This document shows, piece after piece, positions 43,452 to 53,265 of a stretch of 64,000 nucleotides of DNA. The stretch's first letter is position 1, and each line of letters opens with the position of its first letter. Both the position numbers and the translations under genes were made by a program. Origin of the DNA: an uncultured Gammaproteobacteria bacterium (GTDB lineage Bacteria > Pseudomonadota > Gammaproteobacteria > HK1); contig CAMYJH010000004.1 in NCBI GenBank assembly GCA_947258715.1, positions 1 to 64,000 of the forward strand. The letters run 5' to 3'. A model generated the notes under the pieces. The model saw only the letters and a list, made by a program, of their open reading frames with translations. It was not told the DNA's origin and did no database searches.

Positions 43452-45227
43452 GTGACAACCGATCAGGCCATTCTTTTTTCTCTGGTCATTGTGATATTCG
43501 CCTTCCTGATCTGGGGGCGATTTCGCTACGACCTGGTGGCTTTCGCCGCGCTGGTGATTGCGTTCGTCGCGGGCGTAGTGCCCAAAGAGGAGGTGTTTTC
43601 GGGCTTCGGCCATCCGGCGGTCGTCATCATCGCGCTGGTGCTCATCGTCAGCCGTGGCCTGTCGCGCTCCGGCGCCGTCGAGCTGCTGGCCCACAAGGTG
43701 CTCGACGCTTCGCGCGGTCTGCAGGCGCATATCGGCATTATGGCCGGAGTTTCGGCGGCGCTTTCGAGCATCATGAACAACGTAGCTGCACTCGCGCTGC
43801 TGATGCCGCTGGACATGCAGGCCGCCCGGCGCGCCAAAAGGAGCCCGGCGTACACCCTGATGCCGCTTTCCTTCGCATCCATCCTCGGCGGCATGGTGAC
43901 CCTCATCGGTACCCCGCCCAACATCGTCATCGCGACCTTCAGACAAGACGCTCTAGGTGAGCCCTACCGAATGTTCGACTTCGCGCCGGTGGGCGCGGTG
44001 GTCGCCATTACCGGAGTGATCTTTGTCATGCTGATTGGCTGGCGGCTGATTCCCGTTGAGCGCCGAGAGCACGATACGGCCAAGGAGCTCGCGGATCTCA
44101 AGGACTACGTAGCCGAGGCGAAGGTGACGGAGTCTTCAAAGGCAGTCGGCAAGCCGCTCAAGCAGCTCGACGATCTTACCGGGGAGTACGACGTCAACGT
44201 GCTCGGCCTCGTGCGCCGCGGCAAACGCCTTCCGGGATCCTCTCGCAACGAAGAGATACGCAAGGGCGACGTGCTGGTGATCGAAGGTGGTCCCGAGGCA
44301 ATCGACCACTTTGTCGGCGCGGCGAAATTGGCCTTCGCGGGTAGCGAAAAGCACGCCGGCATCACTTCTGAAGCGCTGGAGCTTATGGAGGTGGTGGTTC
44401 CGGAAGGCGCCCGTATCGTGGGGCGCTCGGCGCTGGACGTGCGGTTACTCTATCGCCACGGGGTGACGCTGCTTGGTATTTCCCGCAAAGGGCATCGCAT
44501 CCGCGAGCGGGTGCGCAAGGCGCGCATCCACGCCGGCGACATACTTTTGCTCCTCGGCTCCGAGGGTCGGCTGCCCCACGTCGTGGAATGGCTTGGCTGT
44601 CTTCCCATCGCCGAGCGCGGGCTGGAAGTCACCCAGCGGGGTAAAGCCTGGACGGCGGTCGGGCTATTCGCCGCTGCCATAACCACTGCGAGTCTTGGAT
44701 GGATCTATCTGCCGCTAGCGCTTGCAGCCGTGGTGGTGGCGTATGTCCTGCTTCGGATCGTTCCGCTGAGCCAGGTGTACGAGTCGGTGGAGTGGTCGGT
44801 GATTGTGCTTCTGGGCTCGATGATTCCCATCAGCGTGGCGCTGGAATCCAGCGGCGGCGCTGCCCTGATCGCCGATGTCATGGTGGACTGGACGCAAGGC
44901 CTGCCCGCGGTGGCGGTGCTCGTCATTTTGATGATCGTGACCATGACGCTTTCGGACGTGCTTAACAATGTGGCCACGGCGCTCCTCGCGGCGCCCATTG
45001 GCATCGGCATCGCCGAACGCCTGGACGCCAATCCGGATTCATTCCTAATGGCCGTGGCGGTGGCGGCGTCATGCGCCTTTCTCACTCCCATCGGTCACAA
45101 GAACAACACCATTATCTTAGGTCCCGGCGGCTACAAGTTCGGCGACTATTGGCGCATGGGTCTTCCGCTGGAGATCCTGGTGTTGCTGGTGGGTGTACCG
45201 ATGATCCTCGTCGTTTGGCCGCTCTAA
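43452..45227 (+). CDS. SLC13/DASS-type permease with two RCK_C (TrkA-C) domains
   Basis: A 591-residue inner-membrane transporter of the ArsB/NhaD-SLC13 group. The first half has about six helices and the motifs FSGFGHPAVVIIALVLIVSRGLSRSG, SSIMNNVAALALLMPL and GGMVTLIGTPPNIVIATFR, typical of these anion permeases. Two soluble RCK_C domains occupy about 220-300 and 305-390. The second half repeats the helices, with VLNNVATALLAAPIGIGIA and FLTPIGHKNNTIILGPGGY. Sulfate, dicarboxylate or cation substrates are possible. GTG start, no clear Shine-Dalgarno. It converges with a serine hydrolase gene 17 bp away. Confidence 0.9.
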   Translation: MTTDQAILFSLVIVIFAFLIWGRFRYDLVAFAALVIAFVAGVVPKEEVFSGFGHPAVVIIALVLIVSRGLSRSGAVELLAHKVLDASRGLQAHIGIMAGVSAALSSIMNNVAALALLMPLDMQAARRAKRSPAYTLMPLSFASILGGMVTLIGTPPNIVIATFRQDALGEPYRMFDFAPVGAVVAITGVIFVMLIGWRLIPVERREHDTAKELADLKDYVAEAKVTESSKAVGKPLKQLDDLTGEYDVNVLGLVRRGKRLPGSSRNEEIRKGDVLVIEGGPEAIDHFVGAAKLAFAGSEKHAGITSEALELMEVVVPEGARIVGRSALDVRLLYRHGVTLLGISRKGHRIRERVRKARIHAGDILLLLGSEGRLPHVVEWLGCLPIAERGLEVTQRGKAWTAVGLFAAAITTASLGWIYLPLALAAVVVAYVLLRIVPLSQVYESVEWSVIVLLGSMIPISVALESSGGAALIADVMVDWTQGLPAVAVLVILMIVTMTLSDVLNNVATALLAAPIGIGIAERLDANPDSFLMAVAVAASCAFLTPIGHKNNTIILGPGGYKFGDYWRMGLPLEILVLLVGVPMILVVWPL

Positions 45228-45244
45228 ATCGCGCCGCGCGAAAA

Positions 45245-46369
45245 TCAGATCACAGAATTAAAAACCCGGGCGACGAGTTCGTTGACGGCGTTCTGATCGA
45301 TCCATCGGGCGATCAGGATCACGTCATGGTCAGGATCGATGAGGATGATGTTGGAGCCGGCGCCGACTGCGGCATAGGTGCGCTCTGGCGCGCCCGGCCA
45401 TTCCTTTTGGCCCGTATTCAGCCACCAGAGATATCCGTAGCCGGGGTTGACTTCCGACGGGGATCGCAATGCCGCGACCCATCCTTCTGGAAACAGGGCA
45501 TTACCGTTCCAGACCCCGTCCCGATTCACCAGCAGCGCGAAGCGCGCGTGGTCGTAATTGTTGATTTGTATCCCGCCGCCCCAGTGGGTGCCGCCGGGCA
45601 CCGACTGCATGCGCACGCCGTCGATTTCGACGAAAGAATTGCGGTAACCCAGCCAGCGCCAGGTGCGGGAAGCGCCGATGGGATCCATGACGCGTGAACT
45701 CAGCACATCGGGAAGCGGTTTGCGGAACACGTGCAGCAGGGCAAGGGCAAGCACGTTGACGCGAACGTCGTTGTATTCCCAGAAAGTTCCGGGGGAACGC
45801 AGATCCCGGTGCTCGCCTTTGCGGCTGTTGTCGGAGCCGGGGCCCACCTGACGATTGCGATCCACCAGGTCCGGCTTATCGAACAGGGTGCCTTCCCAGT
45901 CGCTGGTCTGGGTGAGCAGATGACGCCAGGTAATGGCGCGGTTGTGCTGCGAGGCGAAGAGCGCCCCATCCACGGTGTCGGAGACGGGATCGTCGACGTC
46001 GCCGATGGATCCATCACCGACGGCGAGGCCTGCAAGAATGGCGAGATAGCTCTTGGCGATGCTGAAGGTCATGTCGACCCGCTTGAGATCGCCCCATTCG
46101 GCGGCAATGCGCCCGCCCTTGAGCACCAGGCCGGCAGGGCCGCCACGGGGCTTGAACGGACCCAGGGCTTCGTTCCAGGGCGGCTTTTCGAACTGGCTCA
46201 AGCCAGGCACGTCGCCGGCTTTTTCCAGATCCCGCGGCCAGGACGATTCATGCGTCTCGGCGAAGGTGACCGCTTCATTCAGGCGAGCCGGGTCGAGGCC
46301 GGCATCGGCGGGGGACACCCGCGCCCAATCATCGTCGCCATCGGGAAAATATTTGACCTCGTCCTTCAT
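45245..46369 (-). CDS. Serine hydrolase (class C beta-lactamase-like fold)
   Basis: A 374-residue protein of the beta-lactamase-related SxxK hydrolase family (esterase EstB/PBP4-like). The nucleophile motif is S-I-A-K in DMTFSIAKSYLAILAG (about 103-106). The second motif is probably YND in FWEYNDVRVNVLAL. There is no signal peptide, so it is likely cytoplasmic and not a resistance enzyme. It is the last gene in a minus-strand run behind a peptide transporter and three metallopeptidase-type genes, 36 bp after the M81 gene. Confidence 0.86.
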   Translation of the reverse strand: MKDEVKYFPDGDDDWARVSPADAGLDPARLNEAVTFAETHESSWPRDLEKAGDVPGLSQFEKPPWNEALGPFKPRGGPAGLVLKGGRIAAEWGDLKRVDMTFSIAKSYLAILAGLAVGDGSIGDVDDPVSDTVDGALFASQHNRAITWRHLLTQTSDWEGTLFDKPDLVDRNRQVGPGSDNSRKGEHRDLRSPGTFWEYNDVRVNVLALALLHVFRKPLPDVLSSRVMDPIGASRTWRWLGYRNSFVEIDGVRMQSVPGGTHWGGGIQINNYDHARFALLVNRDGVWNGNALFPEGWVAALRSPSEVNPGYGYLWWLNTGQKEWPGAPERTYAAVGAGSNIILIDPDHDVILIARWIDQNAVNELVARVFNSVI

Positions 46370-46405
46370 TCTGGTCGTATCGCTTTTAAATCAACCGCGC
46401 CGCAG

Positions 46406-47917
46406 TCAGTCCAGTGGCCACACCGGTCTTCTAACCTTTTTATAAGGAAGCATTTTGAAGTTGCGCGAGGTAATTCCGCCACCTTCGTCCACCAGCACGA
46501 TGTCGCTGGCAATCGGCGCAAACGCGGCGCGAAAATGATGCGCTGACTTCACTGCCACCACCTTCTTCCTCGCCAGATCGATGCCTGCGTGCTTGAAAAA
46601 ATTCTGATCATAGGCTTGGTATCGACGGCTAGCGATGACAATGTCGATGCCGCTGTCGCGGCGAAGCCTTGACAAAGGCGGACCGTTGACCCGCAGGACG
46701 GCCGTTGATCCCATTTTCACTTTCACGCCTTTGGACATGGGGCCTTCGTAGGCAAAGTTCCCGTCGGTCAGCCGGACAACAGTTCCCGTAACCTTGATGG
46801 GCGCGCCGGTGGACGGGTCCAGACGGCCGCCTAGAGTGACGGTGATTTCTGCGCCTTCGCCGGCCTGGGTGCAGGCCGCTGCCGCATCCGGGTCGTAGAT
46901 GTTGGCGAAGGCCGCGTTCTTTAGTTTTGCGTCGAGCATTCCCTTCAGCAATCCGGTGGCATCGCCGTAGCCGCCACCGCCGGGATTGTCAGCGAAGTCC
47001 GCCACCACGATGGGGCATCCTTTTTTACCGCGTTTGCGCATGCGCGCAACGGCATCGGCGACACTCACGGTCTCGATGGTGGTGCGTTCGCGGTTCTTAT
47101 AGATGTGCTCGATGATCACCGAGGCGATCTCCGCGTGATTCGAGTTCTCGCCGTTGCCCACCACCACCACGCTGGGTCCGGTGTCGCGGATGTCGGCCCA
47201 GGGAAAGCCGGCGTTGATGCTGATCGCCAGCACCGACGGTTCCGATTCAAACTGTTTCGCCAGCGCCAGGGCTTCGGTCATCGGCCCGGGTGCGGTGGTA
47301 CGGCCATGGTCGGCGCCGTCCAGCATCGGGCCCCGGGCGACCAACGTGCGCGGGCGGATTTCTCCTTCGAGGGTGCGGGCGATGAGGTCAGCCACTTCCG
47401 TACCGACGTGGTATGCGTCAACGTGGGGATAGGTGCGGTACGAGACCATCACGTCGGCGAGCGCCGCCATGCGGTCGGTAACGTTGGCGTGCAGATCCAG
47501 CGTCACGCCGATGGGCACCACCGGGCCAACTCTGTCCCTTAGCTGGGAAAGCAACTCGCCTTCGCCGTCGTCCACGTGCTCCGCCACCATGGCGCCGTGC
47601 AGGCACAGCAGGATCGCATCGAAGGGACCCTGCTGATCCAGAACTTTGAGCAGCACGCCGGTAACGTGATCGAAAACCTCCCGGGTCACTTTGCCCGAGG
47701 GCGTCGCGTCGGCGTAGATGGAGGGCACGATCTGCCAGCCGCAACGCTTTCCTGCGTCGAGGAACGCGGCGGCCTCCGAGCGCGTCCCGGCGAACTGAGT
47801 GAGAATGTCGTCGCCGTAGTACAGATCCCTCGCGTCGTAGGCGGCGAGATCCGTTGCCAGCCTGGAAAAGGTATTGGTTTCGTGACGAAAACCTGCGACG
47901 AGGACGCGTTTGCTCAT
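46406..47917 (-). CDS. M81 family metallopeptidase (MlrC-like)
   Basis: A 503-residue member of peptidase family M81, named after MlrC, which degrades linearised microcystin fragments. Family blocks are VLVAGFRHETNTFS (5-18), FDAILLCLHGAMVAEHVDD (about 98-116), IGVTLDLHANVTDRM (about 135-149, metal-binding His) and SYRTYPHVDAYHVG. The C-terminal MlrC domain has VADFADNPGGGGYGDAT and AHHFRAAFAPIA. Genome context, not microcystin, should guide the substrate: it stands in a peptide-type transporter operon between an M20 peptidase and a serine hydrolase. Confidence 0.9.
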   Translation of the reverse strand: MSKRVLVAGFRHETNTFSRLATDLAAYDARDLYYGDDILTQFAGTRSEAAAFLDAGKRCGWQIVPSIYADATPSGKVTREVFDHVTGVLLKVLDQQGPFDAILLCLHGAMVAEHVDDGEGELLSQLRDRVGPVVPIGVTLDLHANVTDRMAALADVMVSYRTYPHVDAYHVGTEVADLIARTLEGEIRPRTLVARGPMLDGADHGRTTAPGPMTEALALAKQFESEPSVLAISINAGFPWADIRDTGPSVVVVGNGENSNHAEIASVIIEHIYKNRERTTIETVSVADAVARMRKRGKKGCPIVVADFADNPGGGGYGDATGLLKGMLDAKLKNAAFANIYDPDAAAACTQAGEGAEITVTLGGRLDPSTGAPIKVTGTVVRLTDGNFAYEGPMSKGVKVKMGSTAVLRVNGPPLSRLRRDSGIDIVIASRRYQAYDQNFFKHAGIDLARKKVVAVKSAHHFRAAFAPIASDIVLVDEGGGITSRNFKMLPYKKVRRPVWPLD

Positions 47918-47936
47918 ATTTGTGGGTGTTCCGTTT

Positions 47937-49346
47937 TCAAGTCTGGTAGCGCGATGACTCGTCGCCCAGATCCCAGTAGATGCCGGCGACGATGCTCATA
48001 CCTTCGCGGGTGAGCGACCACAGAATATGCTCGTCGGGCGCATGCTGCGAGCAACCGGTATAGCTCAGCGGCAGCCATACGAAGGGAATGCCGAGCACGT
48101 CCTGAAACACGTCGTCGCAGATGGACCCGCCGGAGTTCGGCAGCACCGTGCAGCGTTCTCCGGTGGTGCGCTCCACCGCGGCGCGCATCCATTGGGCGAA
48201 AGGATGATCCGGATCGGTTCGGGCGGCGGCAAAGCGGGCGTTGTTACTCTCCGGCGGCTCTTCGATAGAGACGTGATTGAAACCCTGGGCGTCCAGGTGC
48301 TTGCGCAGATTGGGGAGTATGTTCTCCGCATCCGTGCCCACCACGTAGCGAAGCTGACAGTTGGCGTGCGCTTTTGGCGGAATAGCGTTAACCGGGTTAT
48401 TCGGGTTTCCGGTGGTAAACGCCAGCACCTCGAAGCTGTTCCAGGCGTAGACCTTCTCCGCCGCAGTGAGACCCGGCTCGCCCCACTCCAGATCGATGAC
48501 CGGGGCGCCGGGCCCGCCTTCGCGCTTGACATCTTCAAGCGCCTCGCGCACCGAGTTCGGAATCGGACCCGGCGTCCACCCGTTTACCAGGATTCTTCCC
48601 CGGGCGTCGACGATGGTGGCGAGCGCGTTGGCCAGCACCACGCCAGGATTAGCCAGCAGCCCACCCCAGTTGCCGGAATGGTGGCCGCCCTCGCGGAACT
48701 CGATGCTCAGATTGAAGTTGCGCGTGCCGCGGCAGCCCAGCGTCAGGCTCGGTCGCGCCATGTCCACCCTCGGACCGTCGGAGGCGAACAGGGCGTCGGC
48801 GGCGAAGCCCGACCTGTTCGCCGCGACCAGCTCCTTGAAGCCCTTGGAGCCGTTCTCTTCGCCGGTTTCGATGATGAACTTGTGATTGAAGCCTAAGCGT
48901 CCCCGAGTGGCGATGACGGCCGCCAGCGCGCCCATGTGCACTGAGTGCTGCGCCTTATTGTCGGCGGTGCCGCGGCCGTACACCCGGTCGCCGTCGCGGT
49001 CCAGGGTCCAGGGATCGCGATCGTTTTTCCAGCGGCCCTCCTGGCCGCGCACTGCGTCCCCGTGGCCGTAGCCGAGTAGTGTCGGCAGTCCCTCGTCCTC
49101 CATGCGGCTGGCGACCAGCACCGGCCCCTGGCCCTCGAACGGGTTGTCGTAAACGGTACACTCGTAGCCCATGGCTTCGAAGCACGGGCGCATCTCCTGC
49201 TCGAGGTAACGATACAGATCCGGCAGCCTTTCAGGCTCCTGGCTTTCCGTGGGCACGGCGACGCGGCGGGCGAGATCGGCGAAATAGCCGGCGTCTTCGT
49301 CATCGAAGTAGGCAAGCGCCCGCTCGATGGTGGCGTCGCGGGTCAT
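47937..49346 (-). CDS. M20 family metallopeptidase
   Basis: A 469-residue di-zinc peptidase or amidohydrolase. Metal ligands and catalytic residues can be placed: GYGHGDAV (about 91-98), YGRGTADNKAQ with the bridging Asp, IETGEENGSKG with the catalytic Glu pair, and the late His in SQHAPDEHI. The ATG at 49346 overlaps the stop of the upstream ABC ATPase gene by four bases, so translation is coupled; a longer frame upstream is out of place. It belongs to the transporter operon and probably cleaves the imported substrate. Confidence 0.92.
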   Translation of the reverse strand: MTRDATIERALAYFDDEDAGYFADLARRVAVPTESQEPERLPDLYRYLEQEMRPCFEAMGYECTVYDNPFEGQGPVLVASRMEDEGLPTLLGYGHGDAVRGQEGRWKNDRDPWTLDRDGDRVYGRGTADNKAQHSVHMGALAAVIATRGRLGFNHKFIIETGEENGSKGFKELVAANRSGFAADALFASDGPRVDMARPSLTLGCRGTRNFNLSIEFREGGHHSGNWGGLLANPGVVLANALATIVDARGRILVNGWTPGPIPNSVREALEDVKREGGPGAPVIDLEWGEPGLTAAEKVYAWNSFEVLAFTTGNPNNPVNAIPPKAHANCQLRYVVGTDAENILPNLRKHLDAQGFNHVSIEEPPESNNARFAAARTDPDHPFAQWMRAAVERTTGERCTVLPNSGGSICDDVFQDVLGIPFVWLPLSYTGCSQHAPDEHILWSLTREGMSIVAGIYWDLGDESSRYQT

Positions 49347-50326
49347 GATATGGCGCGCTCCTTTCCCTGATCGGCTGCGTAAAGATGACATTCCACGTGG
49401 CCCGTTTCGGTTGCTACCGGCCGTGGCGCGATTCGGGAGCAATGATTCATGACCTGTGTGCAGCGCGGGTGAAAGGTGCATCCGGAAGGCGGCGCCACCG
49501 GATTGGGATAGGCCGCGCCGAGCTGGGTGTCGGGAACGCCAAGGGCGGGCTCCGGTGTCAGCACGGATTCCAGAAGCGCTCGCGTGTAGGGATGTTGCGG
49601 CCGCTCAAACAGCGACGCGGTATCCGCCTCCTCGACCACGCGGCCGAGGTACATGACCGCGACCCGCGTGGCGATGTGCTCCACCACCGCGAGGTTATGA
49701 CTGATGAGGATGTAGGTGAGATTGAGCTGGTACCTCAGGTCCTGCAACAAATTGAGAATTTGTGACTGCACCGAAACATCCAGCGCCGAGGTGGGCTCAT
49801 CGCAGATCACTACTTGCGGACGATTGACCAGCGCGCGGGCCACGGCAACCCGCTGGCGTTGCCCCCCGGATAACTGATTCGGGTAAAGGTTATAAAGCCG
49901 TTTCGCCAACCCGACTAAAGCCATCTTCTCTTCCACTCGCTCACGCCAGCTTTCCGGATGGGGATCTTTTTGAACTTTGAGCGGTAGAGAAATGATGTTG
50001 CCCACGGACTTGCGGGGATTGAGAGAAGAGTAGGGGTCCTGAAAGATAGGCTGCAGCAAACGCGCCACCTCGAGCCGAGTGAGTTCGGTAATTGGTCGAC
50101 CTTCCAGCAAAATATCGCCGCCGGTGGGTTGCAGCAGTCCAAGGATCATTTTCGCAAGGGTGGTCTTACCGCAGCCGGACTCACCGACGATCCCCAGCAC
50201 CTCGCCGCGGTCGATAGTAATCGACACCCCGTTGACGGCGTGCAGGGGACGTTTACCGCGGAAAGCACCCGCCGAAATCATGAAGGTCTGACGCGCGTCG
50301 CGTACGTCGATAACCGTCTTAGTCAT
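49343..50326 (-). CDS. Peptide ABC transporter ATP-binding protein (DppF/OppF-like)
   Basis: A 327-residue ATPase. Walker A is GESGCGKTT (48-56), the ABC signature LSGGQRQRVAVA, Walker B VVICDEPTSALD, and the H-loop ISHNLAVVEHIA. The C-terminal oligopeptide extension (YTRALLESVLTPEP and the Cys-containing GCTFHPRCTQVMNHC) is typical of OppF/DppF and often binds an iron-sulfur cluster. The ATG at 50326 overlaps the upstream ATPase gene by four bases; an in-frame upstream extension is not used. Confidence 0.95.
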   Translation of the reverse strand: MTKTVIDVRDARQTFMISAGAFRGKRPLHAVNGVSITIDRGEVLGIVGESGCGKTTLAKMILGLLQPTGGDILLEGRPITELTRLEVARLLQPIFQDPYSSLNPRKSVGNIISLPLKVQKDPHPESWRERVEEKMALVGLAKRLYNLYPNQLSGGQRQRVAVARALVNRPQVVICDEPTSALDVSVQSQILNLLQDLRYQLNLTYILISHNLAVVEHIATRVAVMYLGRVVEEADTASLFERPQHPYTRALLESVLTPEPALGVPDTQLGAAYPNPVAPPSGCTFHPRCTQVMNHCSRIAPRPVATETGHVECHLYAADQGKERAIS

Positions 50327-51336
50327 GCGATTAATTTTCTTTGTGCGTTCTTGGCGCACACCTCGGGGGACAACACGCAGCGATAGCTGTGTCCTGCCTC
50401 GAATGCCGCTCGGAATTCGATGTCTTTGGCTACGCACTCGTCCTTGGCGTAGGGGCAGCGGTCGGCAAAGCGGCAGCCGTTCAGATCGCCGATCAGCGAG
50501 GGAACGATCCCGGGAATGGAGCCCAGGTGCGCCCCCCGGGCCGTCTTTCCGGGTATCGGGATGCAGTCGAGCAGGCCCTGGGTATAGGGATTGGTCGGGT
50601 TCTCGAATACCTGTGTGGCGGTTCCCTGCTCGACGAGCTGGCCCGCATACATCACCGCCACGCGATCGGCCACCCGGGCCACGACGCCGAGATCGTGGGT
50701 GATGAGAATCAGGCCCATGTGAAATTCTTTTTGCAGCTCCGCGAGAAGCAACAGGATCTGCGCCTGGATGGTGACATCAAGAGCCGTTGTCGGCTCATCG
50801 GCGATGATGAGATCCGGACCGCACATCAGCGTCATGGCAATCATGACCCGCTGGCGAAGCCCGCCAGAAAGCTGGTGCGGGTATTGTCGAAGCCGGTTGC
50901 TGGCGGCGGTGATGCCGACTTTCTCCAGCAGAAAAACAGCGCGCTCGCGGGCCTCGCCGCGGCCCACTTTCTTGTGCCGCAATAGCGCCTCTTCAAGCTG
51001 GTTGCTGATGGTGTAGGCGGGGTTGAGCGAGGTCATGGGCTCCTGAAAGATCATGCCCATGGTGTTGCCGCGGATGTTAGCCATTCGGTTTTCGCCGATG
51101 TTCAGTATATCGACGCCGTCGTGTTCCAGCTTGTCGGCTGTGCGGCTGGCGTTGGCCGGCAGAAGATCCATGATGGCCAACGACGTCAGGGATTTACCAC
51201 ATCCCGACTCGCCGACGATGCACAACGTTTCGCCCCGGCCAACGCTGAAGCTGACGCCCTGAACGGCGTGCAACATTCCGGAGGGCACCGGAATGTCTAC
51301 CGTCAGGTTGTTAACTTCCAGAATTCGATCCGCCAC
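50323..51336 (-). CDS. Peptide ABC transporter ATP-binding protein (DppD/OppD-like)
   Basis: A 337-residue ATPase with Walker A GESGCGKSL (42-50), signature LSGGLRQRVMIA, Walker B LIIADEPTTALD, and ITHDLGVVARVAD. The C-terminal GCRFADRCPYAKDEC cysteine motif is that of OppD/DppD. It pairs with the DppF-like protein and is separated from the permease gene upstream by 3 bp. Confidence 0.95.
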   Translation of the reverse strand: MADRILEVNNLTVDIPVPSGMLHAVQGVSFSVGRGETLCIVGESGCGKSLTSLAIMDLLPANASRTADKLEHDGVDILNIGENRMANIRGNTMGMIFQEPMTSLNPAYTISNQLEEALLRHKKVGRGEARERAVFLLEKVGITAASNRLRQYPHQLSGGLRQRVMIAMTLMCGPDLIIADEPTTALDVTIQAQILLLLAELQKEFHMGLILITHDLGVVARVADRVAVMYAGQLVEQGTATQVFENPTNPYTQGLLDCIPIPGKTARGAHLGSIPGIVPSLIGDLNGCRFADRCPYAKDECVAKDIEFRAAFEAGHSYRCVLSPEVCAKNAQRKLIA

Positions 51337-51339
51337 GGG

Positions 51340-52272
51340 TCAATTCTGGTTTTCAGGTGCGGTGACGTCGCGTACGCCGTCGCCCAGCAGGTTGATGGAA
51401 AGAATCAGGATGAACAACGCCGCGCCCGGTATGCCGATGAGCCACGGCTGGAAGAACATGAAGCCCTTGCCTTCCGCAATCATGAGCCCCCAGCTCGGCG
51501 CAGGCGGCTGCACGCCTAAGCCGAGGAAGCTCAAGGCTGCTTCCAGCAATATGGCGTGGGCCATCTCCACCGTCGCGACCACGATCAGGTTGTTGAGGAT
51601 GTTGGGCATGATCTCCGTGACGATGATGCGGAAGGTGGAGCACCCCAGCGCCTGGGCCGCGGCGACGTAATCTAAGTTCCGCATCTGCTGGGTCGAGCTT
51701 CGCATGACCACGGCAAAGCGATCCCAGATCAATAATCCGAGCACCCAGATCACGATCCACAGGGAGTTTCCGATGAGGGATACTACCGCCAGCGCCACCA
51801 GCACCACGGGCATGGAAAGTCTGGTGGTGATGATGAAATTCACCACCATGTCCACGCGGCCGCCGAAGTAGCCCGCCAAGACACCCAGGGTGGTGCCGAT
51901 GACGCCGGAGATCAGCATGGCGGCAAAGCCGATGAGCAGCGATATCTGCGAACCGTAAATCAGCCGGGAAAAATAATCGCGCCCGAATAGATCGGTCCCT
52001 AAAGGATGTTCCCAGGTGGCCTTGGGGCTGTCGTGCCAGATGGGAGGAATCAGCTTTCGCGACAGCTCCTGGTCCAGGGGATCGTGGGGTGCCAGAAACG
52101 GCGCCAGCAGGGCCATGGCGATGATGAGCACCAGGAAGGCGCCCCCCAGGACCAGTCCCACGTGACCGAAGATCCGGCGCCTCAAGATTGCCCCCGGTGA
52201 CGGTTCCAGGATCTGGGCCACCACGGGCGCGCCGGCAAGGGTTCCGTTGATGGTGGGATTGGGCGCGCTCAT
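51340..52272 (-). CDS. Peptide ABC transporter permease (DppC-like)
   Basis: A 310-residue inner-membrane permease with about six helices. The N-terminal helix (VLGGAFLVLIIAMALLAPFL) and the HPLGTDLFGRDYFSRLIYGSQISLLIGF block are family hallmarks. The EAA coupling loop is in DYVAAAQALGCSTFRIIVTEIMPNILNNLIV. It is one base after dppB and three before the DppD-like ATPase gene. Confidence 0.95.
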   Translation of the reverse strand: MSAPNPTINGTLAGAPVVAQILEPSPGAILRRRIFGHVGLVLGGAFLVLIIAMALLAPFLAPHDPLDQELSRKLIPPIWHDSPKATWEHPLGTDLFGRDYFSRLIYGSQISLLIGFAAMLISGVIGTTLGVLAGYFGGRVDMVVNFIITTRLSMPVVLVALAVVSLIGNSLWIVIWVLGLLIWDRFAVVMRSSTQQMRNLDYVAAAQALGCSTFRIIVTEIMPNILNNLIVVATVEMAHAILLEAALSFLGLGVQPPAPSWGLMIAEGKGFMFFQPWLIGIPGAALFILILSINLLGDGVRDVTAPENQN

Positions 52273-52273
52273 T

Positions 52274-53191
52274 TCAAGCGACCCTGATCCTGGGATCGAG
52301 AAATGCGTTCAGCATATCGGCGAGGAAGGTGAGCACGATGTAAAAGCAGGCGAGCACCAGCACGATGGCCTGCATCGTCGGCAGGTCGCCGCGCTGGATG
52401 GTCTCCCAGGCGAGAAAGCCCAGACCGTTGATGGCGAAAATCGTCTCGATGACGATGGACCCGCCGAGCATGAAGCCGAATTGCACCGCGGCCAGCGACA
52501 CCACCGGAATGATGGCGTTACGCAAGGCGTGCTTGAACAACACCGTCGCCGGCTTCAGTCCCTTTGCCCGCGCGGTGCGAATATAGTCGGAGGAGAGCAC
52601 CTCGAGCATGCCCGCGCGAGTGAGGCGCATGATTGCCGGCGTTACGTAATAGCCCAGCGCAACGGCGGGCATGATGAAGTTCTGCCACGACGCGGTGCCG
52701 GTGATGGGCAGCAGCCGCCAGGTGATGCCCAGCCAGAAAATCAGAATGAGCGCAAACCAGAAGCTCGGCAGCGCCTGGCCGACCACCGCCAGCGTCAGGG
52801 CTAATCGATCGATGATTGTGTTCGGACGAATCGCGGCGAGCACGCCCAGCGGAATCGAAAGCAAGATAGCGAAACCAAGCGCACAGGCGCCGAGCAGCAT
52901 AGTGGTCGGCAGGCGCTCGAAGATGACCTCGGCGACTTCGCGCTTGAGATAGTGCGAGCGGCCGAAGTCGCCCTGCACCACGCGGCTCAGCCAGTCTACG
53001 TACTGAACCATGATCGGCTGGTCGTAGCCGTAGACCCGTCGGATGTTTTCGATGTCTTCCGAGGTGGCCGATTCCCCGGCCAGCGCCATGGCCGGATCGC
53101 CGGAAAGATAGATCAGGGAAAAAGACAGCAGCGATACCGTAATCGCGACCAGAACGGCCACGCCGAAACGCTTGCAGGCGTAGATGAACAT
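52274..53191 (-). CDS. Peptide ABC transporter permease (DppB-like)
   Basis: A 305-residue inner-membrane permease with about six helices. It has the N-terminal block GVAVLVAITVSLLSFSLIYLSGDPA, QYVDWLSRVVQGDFGRS, the coupling-loop block DYIRTARAKGLKPATVLFKHALRNAIIPV and the C-terminal FGFMLGGSIVIETIF. It starts 74 bp after the binding-protein gene. Confidence 0.95.
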   Translation of the reverse strand: MFIYACKRFGVAVLVAITVSLLSFSLIYLSGDPAMALAGESATSEDIENIRRVYGYDQPIMVQYVDWLSRVVQGDFGRSHYLKREVAEVIFERLPTTMLLGACALGFAILLSIPLGVLAAIRPNTIIDRLALTLAVVGQALPSFWFALILIFWLGITWRLLPITGTASWQNFIMPAVALGYYVTPAIMRLTRAGMLEVLSSDYIRTARAKGLKPATVLFKHALRNAIIPVVSLAAVQFGFMLGGSIVIETIFAINGLGFLAWETIQRGDLPTMQAIVLVLACFYIVLTFLADMLNAFLDPRIRVA

Positions 53192-53265
53192 ATCCGCCTC
53201 TTAGGCCGAACGCGGGCGCCCGGCCCGGCTTGTCGCCGGGCCGGGGTGTCAGTCATCCCGCCGGA

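Noticed and set aside
45245..46369. Calling the SxxK hydrolase an antibiotic beta-lactamase
   Set aside because: It has no signal peptide, lies in a catabolic operon and resembles the esterase-type branch; resistance is not supported.
46406..47917. Reading the M81 gene as evidence of microcystin degradation
   Set aside because: The mlrA, mlrB and mlrD partners are absent and M81 proteins are widespread; only the family assignment is supported.
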